A DNA stretch of 64,000 bases from Celeribacter neptunius (GTDB lineage Bacteria > Pseudomonadota > Alphaproteobacteria > Rhodobacterales > Rhodobacteraceae): contig NZ_FORH01000003.1 in assembly GCF_900113955.1 (NCBI RefSeq), positions 248,001 through 312,000 on the forward strand. The letters run 5' to 3'. Positions 54,210-64,000 of this stretch are shown piece by piece. The number at the start of each line of letters is the position of its first letter. Position 1 is the stretch's first letter. The notes beneath the pieces were generated by a model. It did no database searches and was not told the origin of the DNA. It was given only the letters and a program-made list of their open reading frames with translations. A program made the position numbers and the translations under genes.

Positions 54210-57200
54210 ATGAGCAACCTGCTTGATAGACTGAATTTTTTTCAGCCCAAGGAGCTGGAAAGCTTCGCCGATGGCCACGGACAGGTCACGCGCGAAAACC
54301 GGGACTGGGAAGACACCTACAGGAATCGCTGGCGCCACGACAAGATCGTGCGTTCGACCCATGGCGTGAACTGTACCGGGTCCTGTTCCTGGAAAATCTA
54401 TGTGAAATCCGGGATCGTGACCTGGGAAACCCAACAAACGGATTATCCGCGCACACGGCCCGATCTTCCGAACCACGAACCGCGCGGCTGCGCCCGTGGC
54501 GCGTCCTACAGCTGGTATCTCTATTCCGCCAACCGGGTGAAGAACCCGCTGATCCGCGGCAAGCTCATGAAGGTCTGGCGCAAGATGCGCGAGACCATGG
54601 GCCCGATCGAGGCCTGGACCGCCATTCAAAGCGACCCGATCCTGCGCCAGGGCTATGTCGAGACCCGCGGCAAGGGCGGTTTCGTGCGGGCGAGCTGGGA
54701 TGAAGCCACGGAAATCGTCACCGCAGCCAATGCCTATACGACCAAGACCTATGGTCCGGACCGGATTTTCGGCTTCTCCCCGATCCCGGCCATGTCGATG
54801 ATCTCTTATGCGGCCGGCACCCGCTACCTGTCGCTTCTGGGCGGGACCTGTATGTCCTTCTACGATTGGTATTGCGATCTTCCGCCGGCCTCGCCGATGA
54901 CCTGGGGCGAACAGACGGACGTGCCGGAATCTGCCGACTGGTACAATTCCAATTATCTCCTGCTCTGGGGCTCGAACGTGCCACAGACCCGGACCCCGGA
55001 CGCTCATTTCTACACGGAGGTGCGCTACAAAGGCGCCAAATCCGCCGTGATCTGTCCCGACTATTCCGAGGCGGCGAAATTTGGCGATGTCTGGTTGAAC
55101 GCGAAACAGGGCACCGACGCGGCACTCGCCATGGCCTTTGGTCATGTCATCCTGCGCGAATTTCACCTCGATCGTCAGGCCCCTTATTTCGAGGAATACT
55201 GCCGCAAATACTCCGACTTCCCCATGCTCGTGAAACTCGAGAAAAAAGATGGGAAACTCATCCCCGGACGGTTCCTGCGCGCCGACGATCTCGACGGCAA
55301 GCTCGGCGAAGACAACAATCCGGAATGGAAAACCGTCGCGATCGACGAGGCTTCAGGCGGCCTCGTCGCTCCCAATGGCTCGATCGGGTATCGTTGGGGA
55401 GAACAGGGCGAATGGAACCTCGAGGAAAAGGCTGCCGGGGCAGAGACCAAACTTAAGATGACCCTGGTCGTCGAGGGCGACCATGACGATGTGGTCGGCG
55501 TGGATTTCCCTTACTTCGGCGCCGATGCGACCGAGGCTTTCTCCACTGGGGACAAGCGCCCGAATGTCTTGACCAGGAACCTTCCGGTAAAACGGCTCAA
55601 GACCGCAGAGGGCGAAGTGGCGGTGGCCACCGTCTTCGATCTGTTCTGTGCCAATTATGGGCTGGATCGTGGTCTGGGCGGCGAATGGGTGACGCAGGAT
55701 TTCGACGAGGACATCCCCGGCACTCCGGCCTGGGCCGAAAAGATCACCGGTGTCGATCGTGCCAAGATCGTGCATGTGGCCCGTGAATTCGCCCAAAATG
55801 CGGAACAGACCAATGGTCGTTCGATGGTGATCATCGGGGCGGGCATGAACCATTGGTACCATATGGATATGAACTACCGTGGCATCATCAACATGCTGGT
55901 GATGTGCGGCTGTGTCGGCCAATCCGGCGGTGGCTGGGCCCATTACGTCGGACAGGAAAAACTGCGCCCCCAGACCGGCTGGCTGCCGGTGGCCTTCGCG
56001 CTCGATTGGGGACGCCCGCCGCGGCACATGAATTCGACCTCGGCCTGGTATGCACACACCGATCAATGGCGCTACGAGACCCTCACGGCGGGCGAAATCC
56101 TGTCTCCCACCGCTCCGGAAGGAGATTGGGACGCGGGTATGATCGATTACAACATCCGCGCAGAGCGCATGGGCTGGCTGCCCTCCGCACCGCAACTCAA
56201 GACCAACCCGCTCGAGGTGGCGAAAGCCGCCAAGGAAGCCGGTCAGGAGGTTGCGCCCTATATCGCGGAACAGTTGAAATCAGGCGCGCTCGAAATGTCG
56301 TGCGAAGATCCGGATGCACCGGAAAACTGGCCGCGAAACCTCTTCGTATGGCGTTCGAACCTGTTGGGATCGTCGGGCAAGGGTCATGAATATTTCCTCA
56401 AACACCTGCTGGGCACGGACAATGGCGTGATTGGCAAGGATATGGGCGAGGAAGGCAAGCAATTGCCGAAGGAAGCCAAGTGGCACGATGAAGCGCCGCG
56501 CGGCAAGCTCGACCTGTTGGTGACGATCGATTTCCGCATGTCGACCACCTGCGTCTATTCCGACATCGTGCTGCCGACCGCATCTTGGTATGAAAAAGAC
56601 GATCTCAACACCTCGGACATGCACCCGTTCATCCACCCGCTTCAGGCGGCGGTGGACCCGGCTTATGAATCGAAATCCGATTGGGAGATCTTCAAATCCC
56701 TCGCCAAGAAATTCCAGGAGATAGCCCCCGGATATCTCGGTCAGGAAACCGATGTGGTGGCGTTGCCGATCCTGCACGATACCCCGGCGGAGATCGCCCA
56801 AGACCAGGTCAAGGATTGGAAAAAAGGGGAATGCGATCTGATCCCCGGCAAGACGGCGCCGAACTATATCGCCGTGGAACGGGACTATACCGCGATCTAC
56901 GACCGGTTCACGGCGCTTGGCCCGCTCATGGACAAGCTCGGCAACGGGGGCAAGGGAATCGCCTGGAACACCGAGGACGAAGTGCGGGCGCTGAAGGATC
57001 TCAATGGCGAACGTCTCGACGGCTCTGCCAAGGGGCGCCCGATCATCGACACCGCAATCGACGCCGCCGAGGCAGTCCTGATGATGGCACCGGAAACCAA
57101 CGGGGAAGTGGCGGTGAAAGCCTGGCAAGCTCTTGAAAAGGCCACGGGACGCGAACATGCGCACCTGGCCGAGGGCGAGCATCACAACAAGATCCGCTTC

Positions 57201-57940
57201 CGCGACATCGCCGCACAGCCGCGCAAGATCATCTCCTCGCCGACCTGGTCGGGGATCGAGAGCGAACATGTGAGCTACAACGCCGGCTACACCAATGTGC
57301 ATGAGCTGATCCCCTGGCGCACCCTCACCGGCCGTCAGCAACTGTATCAGGATCACCTGTGGATGCGGGCTTTCGGCGAGAGCTTCATGTCCTACCGCCC
57401 GCCGGTGGATCTCAAGACCGTCACGGCAGAGATCAACAGCGAGAACGGTGCGCCGCATGTCGTGTTGAACTTCATCACGCCACACCAGAAATGGGGCATC
57501 CATTCGACCTATACCGACAACCTGATGATGCTCACGCTCAATCGCGGCGGTCCGGTGATCTGGATTTCCGAGAATGACGCGAAAACCGCGGGCATCGTCG
57601 ATAACGACTGGGTGGAACTGTACAACGCCAACGGGGCGCTGACGGCCCGCGCGGTGGTGTCGCAACGCATGAAGGACGGCACGACCTTCATGTATCACGC
57701 GCAGGAGAAAATCGTGAACACGCCGGGTTCCGAGAAAACCGGTCTCCGCGGCGGCATTCACAACTCGGTCACCCGCGCCGTGCTCAAACCCACGCATATG
57801 ATCGGCGGCTATGCCCAGCAATCCTACGGCTTCAACTACTACGGCACCGTGGGGTCGAACCGCGATGAGTTCGTCATCGTACGCAAGATGAACAAGGTCG
57901 ACTGGCTCGACGACGAAGCCACCCCGAAGGAGGCAGCAGA

Positions 57941-57944
<4 letters not shown>
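54210..57944 (+). CDS. narG: Respiratory nitrate reductase alpha subunit
   Basis: A 1244-residue molybdopterin catalytic subunit reducing nitrate to nitrite on the cytoplasmic face of the membrane. The FS0 4Fe-4S ligands are H51, C55, C59 (HGVNCTGSC) and C94 (RGCARG), matching E. coli H49, C53, C57 and C92. The Mo ligand aspartate is expected in YDWYCDLP (D223). ATG 54210 follows AAGGAGA. narH starts in ATGA overlap. There is no twin-arginine leader of the exported type, as in other NarG proteins. Confidence 0.96.
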
Positions 57945-59463
<1,519 letters not shown>

Positions 59464-59467
<4 letters not shown>

Positions 59468-60195
59468 CACGCCACCCCGAGACGCCCCCAATGGATCGTA
59501 CGCTCAAATCTCTATCGCTGCTGCTGAGCTATCCGACCCGGGAGCTGCAGAAAACGATGCCAGAGATCGGCGGTGTCCTCGCCTCCGAAACCCGGCTCAC
59601 GGCGGCCGCGCGGCGCGCCCTGCGCCCACTGATCGAAGAGCTCGGCAGCCGGAACATCTTCGATCTTGAAGAGCAATATGTCATGCTTTTCGATCGCTCT
59701 CGCACCCTCTCGCTGAACCTGTTCGAACATGTCCACGGCGAAAGTCGCGACCGGGGCGGAGCGATGGTATCGCTGATGGAAACCTACCGTGAGGGCGGGT
59801 TCGAGCCTGCCACCACGGAATTGCCGGACCATTTGCCGGTGCTGCTGGAATTCCTGTCGACCCGTCCGTTCGGCGAGACCAAGGATATTCTGGCAGATGC
59901 GGCTCATATCTTCGAGGCGCTGAACGCTCGGCTGGTCCGCCGCGAGAGCCCCTATGGTGCCGTATTCGCGGCGCTCATGCAGATCGCCGGCACCAACCCG
60001 GACAGAGAGGCCGTCGCGGAGCTCCTGGAACAACCGGAAGTCGATCCGGACGATCTCGAAGCGCTCGACGCCGTCTGGGAAGAGAGCGAAGTCCGATTTG
60101 GTCCCGACCCGAACGCCGGATGCCCGCAGGTGCGCGATATGCTGTCGCGCATGGATCAACCCGTAACACCCGCGCCGCAGGCGCAGGCCAATTGA
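59464..60195 (+). CDS. narJ: Nitrate reductase assembly chaperone
   Basis: A 243-residue cytosolic chaperone (NarJ/TorD-like), needed for molybdenum cofactor insertion into NarG and for membrane attachment. Visible family features are the N-terminal LLSYPTRELQ, the motif EEQYVMLFDRSRTLSLNLFEHVHGESRDRG (cited by ends) and the PDHLPVLLEFLS segment. ATGA overlap with narH; narI starts 11 bp after its stop. Confidence 0.93.
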
Positions 60196-60206
60196 GGGAG
60201 GCCGCC

Positions 60207-60917
60207 ATGCACAACTTCTTCTTCGGAATATACCCCTATATCGCGCTCGGCGTCGGGATCATGGGAAGCATCGCCCGCTATGAACGCGATCCTTTCACCT
60301 GGAAATCTTCATCGTCGCAACTGTTGCGCCGCAAGCAGCTGGTGATCGGATCGGTCCTGTTCCATGTCGGGGTTCTGTTCATTTTCCTCGGACATCTGTT
60401 CGGCCTTCTGGTTCCGCACCAGATCTATGAGGCCATCGGCATCCATGCCGAGGCCAAGCAACTGCTCGCCGCCGTCGCCGGTGGCATTGCCGGTGTCGCG
60501 GCCATCGCCGGCGGGATCATGTTGGCGCAACGCCGCCTGTCCGACCCACGCATCCGCGCCACCTCCAGCTTCTGGGATACGACCATCCTGCTCATGCTGA
60601 TCGCCCAGCTCGCACTCGGACTGATCAGCGTTCCCTATTCGATCGCCACCGCCGAACATGGCGAGGTGATCAAGTTCATGGAATGGGCCCAGGGCGTGTT
60701 CATCTTCCAGCCCGATGTGGCCGAACACATCATCGATGTCCCGCTGATCTACAAGTTGCACATCGTGCTCGGACTGACGATATTCCTCGTCTTTCCCTTC
60801 ACCCGGCTGGTTCACATCCTTTCGGGCTTTGCTGCCCCGTTCCGCTATTTCTTCACCCGGACGGGCTATCAGATCGTGCGGTCGCGCCGTCAGGCTCCAC
60901 GCAATCCGGCGGAGTAA
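60207..60917 (+). CDS. narI: Respiratory nitrate reductase gamma subunit (cytochrome b)
   Basis: A 236-residue membrane diheme cytochrome b that oxidises quinol and anchors NarGH. Five helices. Heme ligands H53, H63, H185 and H203 match E. coli H56, H66, H187 and H205 with preserved spacing. ATG 60207 follows GAGGGAGG; the frame is open further upstream inside narJ but homology begins at MHNFFFGIYPY. Confidence 0.95.
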   Translation: MHNFFFGIYPYIALGVGIMGSIARYERDPFTWKSSSSQLLRRKQLVIGSVLFHVGVLFIFLGHLFGLLVPHQIYEAIGIHAEAKQLLAAVAGGIAGVAAIAGGIMLAQRRLSDPRIRATSSFWDTTILLMLIAQLALGLISVPYSIATAEHGEVIKFMEWAQGVFIFQPDVAEHIIDVPLIYKLHIVLGLTIFLVFPFTRLVHILSGFAAPFRYFFTRTGYQIVRSRRQAPRNPAE

Positions 60918-60922
60918 CGGAG

Positions 60923-61738
60923 ATGAACACCACGCTTTTTCCAGATCTGGTCGTCAATGGCGAAACCGTGCCCCATCATCTGATTGCGGCAGAGGCCCAG
61001 AACCACGAGGCGCCGAAAGGAAAACCCGGCATAGCCTGGCGCAAGGCCGCGAAGGCCATCACAATGCGCACCCTGATGTTGCAGGAGGCACAGCGGCGTG
61101 GGATCACGACCCTGCCCGAAGAGATCGGCCCCGGTCGTTTCGAAACCGACGAGGAGGCCCTGATCAGGGGCCTTCTCGAACAGGCCGTCGAGGTTGCGCC
61201 CCCCGGCGATGCCGAAATCCGTGCCGAATGGGCGCGCGATCCGGCACGTTTCAAGGCGCCGCCGCTCTGGGAGGTGTCCCACATCCTCTGTGCCTGCGAT
61301 CCGCGCGACGAAGAGGCCCGCAACCACGCCGAAAGGCGCGCAGGCGAGCTCACACGCGAGGCATTGGCCACCCCGAAACATTTTGCCCGTCTGGCCAGCG
61401 AACATAGCGACTGCGGATCGAAATCATCGGGCGGCGCCCTCGGACAGCTCGGCCCGGGCGATACGGTGCCCGAATTCGAGGCCGTCTTACGTGTGCTGGC
61501 AGAGGGAGAGATCACGACGGAGCCGGTTCTGAGCCGCCATGGCTGGCATGTCATTCGGATGGACGCCTGTGCCGCCGGATCCGAACTGCCTTACGAGGCT
61601 GTCAGAGAGCAGATCGCGCAGGCGTTGGAAAAAGCCGCCTGGACAAAAGCCGCAAAAGCCTTTGCGCAAACCCTCGTCGCCAGCGCCGAAATCTCGGGCG
61701 TAGATATGGATGGGACGTTAGAGGAGGAATATCCATGA
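60923..61738 (+). CDS. Parvulin-type peptidyl-prolyl isomerase
   Basis: A 271-residue protein with a PpiC/rotamase domain at about 110-215: EVSHILCAC, ASEHSDCGSKSSGGALGQLGPG, FEAVLRVLAEGEITTEPVLSRHGWHVIRMD (cited by ends). A helical N-terminal region resembles NifM/SurA-like chaperones. No signal peptide is seen, so it is probably cytosolic. It follows narI by 5 bp and overlaps the hemerythrin gene by 4 bp. PpiC genes downstream of narI recur in proteobacteria; a role in maturing NarGHI is likely but untested here. Confidence 0.88.
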   Translation: MNTTLFPDLVVNGETVPHHLIAAEAQNHEAPKGKPGIAWRKAAKAITMRTLMLQEAQRRGITTLPEEIGPGRFETDEEALIRGLLEQAVEVAPPGDAEIRAEWARDPARFKAPPLWEVSHILCACDPRDEEARNHAERRAGELTREALATPKHFARLASEHSDCGSKSSGGALGQLGPGDTVPEFEAVLRVLAEGEITTEPVLSRHGWHVIRMDACAAGSELPYEAVREQIAQALEKAAWTKAAKAFAQTLVASAEISGVDMDGTLEEEYP

Positions 61739-62292
61739 AATCCGTGATTTCGAATACGCGCCGCGGCAATCCCGGGGATGATGCCACCAAGCTGGAATTG
61801 CTGGAAGAGCCGCTGGAGTTCATCAAGGAAGACCATATGCACATGCGTGCCGTGTGCGATCAGATCGACCATATCGCCGATACGCCGCTTCCCAAGAAGA
61901 TCGAAATTTCGAACGTCTTACGCGCCCTGTCCAATGAAGTTCCGCTTTTGGTCAAGGACGAGGAGGAGGACCTCGCCGCGCTCATCCTGGCGCGCTGCAC
62001 CCCGGACGACGAGATTGAGGTCACACTGGAGCGTCTTCACCGGGAGCATCTGATCTTGTCGGAACAATTGCCCGCGATACGCAGGACATTGGAGGTGCTG
62101 CATGATGCCCATCGCCGTGCGACAGAGCAGGAGCGAACAGAACTGCGGGCATTTTCCCATCAGTTGCGCCAGCACATCATCGTAGAAAACGCCCTGCTCC
62201 TGCCCTTCGCAAAGGCGCGATTGACCGAAGACGACCTCACCACGTTGCGAAACAAAATGATCACCCGTCGAATTCAGACGATGGTGCGTTGA
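61735..62292 (+). CDS. Hemerythrin-like (HHE) domain protein
   Basis: A 185-residue four-helix protein. Candidate iron ligands are H34 or H36 (EDHMHMR), E76/E77 (KDEEEDL), H102 or H105 (LHREH) and H147/E151 (QHIIVENALLLPF). In relatives I recall, the second helix carries PLHVxDEEEDL; here L72 stands where that His would be. Such proteins linked to nitrate reductase operons may bind oxygen, NO or iron to protect the metal enzymes. ATGA overlap with the parvulin gene. Confidence 0.78.
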   Translation: MKSVISNTRRGNPGDDATKLELLEEPLEFIKEDHMHMRAVCDQIDHIADTPLPKKIEISNVLRALSNEVPLLVKDEEEDLAALILARCTPDDEIEVTLERLHREHLILSEQLPAIRRTLEVLHDAHRRATEQERTELRAFSHQLRQHIIVENALLLPFAKARLTEDDLTTLRNKMITRRIQTMVR

Positions 62293-62315
62293 GAACACTC
62301 AGGCCCGGCTATCCA

Positions 62316-63602
62316 ATGATCCCAACACAAAAGTTCGAGAGCCTCGGATGTGGTTGTGACACATCCGAGGACCCCAATGGTCTACCGAGCATCGATACCG
62401 CGCTTGAACGGATTGCATCCTTGTGCGGCCGGCCGATCGCGGGGACCGAAACCCTCCCGCTCGGCCAAGCGCATGGGCGTGTTCTCGCTGAGGCGATACA
62501 TGCACAGGGCGCCACACCACCGTTCGATGCCTCCGCGATGGACGGATATGCGCTCTCCTCGAAAAGCCTGACCGGACAGGGACCGTGGCATCTGAACATC
62601 GTCGACGAGGTAACGGCGGGAAGCCTCGGCGAGGGAAAGTCGCTGAGCCCCGGCGAGGCCAGTCGGATCTTTACCGGCGCCCCCCTGCCCCACGGAGCCG
62701 ATACGGTGGTGATGCAGGAACGGATCGAACGGCAAGGCGACCGGTTCCGCCTCGATTTCAGGCCGCTGGTCGGGGAAAACGTACGCAAGCGAGGCGAGGA
62801 CATGTCCCCCGGCGACATCATCCTTTCTCCCGGCAAAAGACTCGGTCCGCGCGAGATCGCGGCCCTGGCGGCCGCCGGGGCAGATGAGGTTATCGTCCGC
62901 AGGAAACTCCGCGTCGCGCTGATTGTCACGGGCAATGAAATTCGCGAACCCGGCACGACCCTGGCTGCTGCGGAAATCCGCGACGTCAACACGCCGATGC
63001 TGCAATCGGCTCTGACCGATGCGCGCATTTCGCTGATTGCATGCCACAGAACCGGCGATGATCCGGACAAATTGCGCCGCCTCCTCGACGAAATGGCGGA
63101 TGCTTCGGATCTCATCGTCACCACCGGCGGCATTTCGGTCGGCGACAAGGACCATGTGAAACCGGCTATGCTCGAACTTGGCGCCGATCTCTGGTTCAGC
63201 GGCGTCGCGATCAAACCGGGAAAGCCGGTGACGCTCGGCAAACTCCGCCAGTCGATCTGGCTCGGCCTGCCCGGTAATCCGGTATCCGCGCTGACCACAT
63301 GGACCCTGTTCGGGCAAGCGCTCCTGGCACATTTATGCACAGAGGAGACGCCAAACCACCGCAAACGACATGTCGTCACGAGCGCCTCGCTGCGCTGCCA
63401 CGCCAGCCGCTGCGAACTGCGCCCGGCCCGGCTTGTCGGTTTCGACGGTGCCGGACGGGAACTGGTCACCTTTGACAGCGCAACGCATTCCGCGCGCGTC
63501 GCGGGCCTGCCGCAGGCCGATGGCTTCATCTTCATCCCCTCGGGACAAGACGCCCTACCCGCCGGAGCGGTGGTGGAATTCTTACCCTTTTGCGAGAACT
63601 GA
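62316..63602 (+). CDS. moeA: Molybdopterin molybdenumtransferase
   Basis: A 428-residue MoeA, inserting molybdate into adenylylated molybdopterin. Motifs: PPFDASAMDGYAL, RKRGEDMSPGD, VTTGGISVGDKDHVKPAM and GLPGNPVSALTTW. An additional N-terminal stretch (ESLGCGCDTSEDPNG) has two close cysteines not typical of E. coli MoeA. ATG 62316 has only a weak ribosome site; a TTG at 62289 overlaps the previous stop (TTGA) and would add nine residues. Placed in the nar operon, it secures cofactor for NarG. Confidence 0.93.
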   Translation: MIPTQKFESLGCGCDTSEDPNGLPSIDTALERIASLCGRPIAGTETLPLGQAHGRVLAEAIHAQGATPPFDASAMDGYALSSKSLTGQGPWHLNIVDEVTAGSLGEGKSLSPGEASRIFTGAPLPHGADTVVMQERIERQGDRFRLDFRPLVGENVRKRGEDMSPGDIILSPGKRLGPREIAALAAAGADEVIVRRKLRVALIVTGNEIREPGTTLAAAEIRDVNTPMLQSALTDARISLIACHRTGDDPDKLRRLLDEMADASDLIVTTGGISVGDKDHVKPAMLELGADLWFSGVAIKPGKPVTLGKLRQSIWLGLPGNPVSALTTWTLFGQALLAHLCTEETPNHRKRHVVTSASLRCHASRCELRPARLVGFDGAGRELVTFDSATHSARVAGLPQADGFIFIPSGQDALPAGAVVEFLPFCEN

Positions 63603-63614
63603 AAGGCTACAAAC

Positions 63615-64000
63615 ATGAAAATCGCCTACACGATGGCGCCGGGCCGCGGCGATATGGACGGCCTGCTGATTCAGGTTGCGAACAGACTGATGTCGCGCGG
63701 TTTCCGGCCTGCGGGCACGGTTCAGATTAATACCGACCGTCCCGGAGGCGGCCCGTGCGACATGGACATCAAGGTCCTGCCCCTGGGCCCGATCCTGCGC
63801 ATTTCTCAACATCGCGGCGCCCACGCCCGAGGATGCCGGCTTGATCCGAATGCCCTGGAGACGGCAGTGGCGCAGGTCTCCACCGACATCGCCACTGAAG
63901 AGCTCAGCCACGTCCCGGACTGTCTCATCGTGAACAAATTCGGCAAACACGAAGCGGAAGGCCGCGGCTTTCGCCCGGTTATCGCAGATGCCCTGATGCG
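63615..64000 (+). CDS. DUF2478-family protein, N-terminal part (runs off window)
   Basis: An open frame from ATG 63615 to the window end (about 128 codons). It begins MKIAYTMAPGRGDMDGLLIQ and includes GPCDMDIKVLPLGP and LIVNKFGKHEAEGRGFRPVIADAL. This pattern, especially VNKFGK.EAeGrGfr, is that of DUF2478 proteins, which I recall near molybdenum transport and molybdoenzyme genes and which resemble nucleoside-triphosphatases without an obvious P-loop here. It follows moeA by 12 bp in the nar operon, suggesting a role in molybdenum handling. The C-terminus is not visible. Confidence 0.8.
   Translation, partial: MKIAYTMAPGRGDMDGLLIQVANRLMSRGFRPAGTVQINTDRPGGGPCDMDIKVLPLGPILRISQHRGAHARGCRLDPNALETAVAQVSTDIATEELSHVPDCLIVNKFGKHEAEGRGFRPVIADALM

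Noticed and set aside
52332-55166. A minus-strand open frame of 944 codons opposite narK1, narK2 and narG
   Set aside because: Crosses three real genes; no ribosome site or domain.

Overview
The window is GC-rich chromosomal DNA from an alphaproteobacterium, almost certainly a nitrate-respiring member of the Rhodobacteraceae (Roseobacter/Paracoccus group). Grounds: the SHP/DHC cytochrome set first known from Rhodobacter sphaeroides, a Paracoccus-style narR/narK/GHJI locus, a choline importer next to a betICBA operon that includes choline sulfatase, a large Hint-domain RTX protein, and an alphaproteobacterial-type tRNA-Met. No phage, insertion sequence, CRISPR array or rRNA was seen.

Layout. 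1-4.3 kb: 3' end of acetate kinase, a fused 5-oxoprolinase (minus strand) and tRNA-Met(CAT). 4.5-9.1 kb: PepSY protein, OmpR-type regulator and sensor kinase, then a cytochrome b561 fused to a diheme cytochrome, SHP and DHC. 9.1-11.6 kb: feoAB behind an FNR-type box. 11.6-16.1 kb: RND pump and adaptor (minus). 16.3-24.7 kb: choline ABC importer choXWV (minus) divergent from betI-betC-betB-betA, with a dyad in between that fits a BetI operator. 24.7-32.4 kb: alanine dehydrogenase (minus), the ubiquinol oxidase operon cyoABCD-SURF1, and a P1-family peptidase. 32.4-39.0 kb: two large secreted proteins (minus), a Hint/RTX protein and a 1438-residue multidomain extracellular nuclease with an internal duplication. 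39.2-50.3 kb: a catabolic cluster containing a LysR regulator, Dabb protein, maleylacetate reductase, ketopantoate-reductase-like enzyme, amidohydrolase, YciI protein, ribose-type ABC importer and hydroxyquinol-type intradiol dioxygenase. 50.3-64 kb: narR, then narK1-narK2-narG-narH-narJ-narI, a parvulin, a hemerythrin-like protein, moeA and the start of a DUF2478 protein.

How the parts work together. FeoAB, the SHP/DHC cytochromes and the nar operon suit low-oxygen, nitrate-using growth, while Cyo serves aerobic respiration. The bet/cho genes make glycine betaine from choline or choline-O-sulfate. The most novel part is the 39.2-50.3 kb cluster: its lower half (hydroxyquinol to maleylacetate to 3-oxoadipate) is recognisable, but the imported substrate and the steps that make the trihydroxybenzene are not. 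Three of its intergenic regions share a 15-bp dyad TTGC-N7-GCAA that contains a T-N11-A core, a likely operator set for the cluster's own LysR regulator.

All calls come from reading the sequence and recalled family knowledge; no database search was run. Several start codons were moved to internal positions with a clear ribosome binding site.
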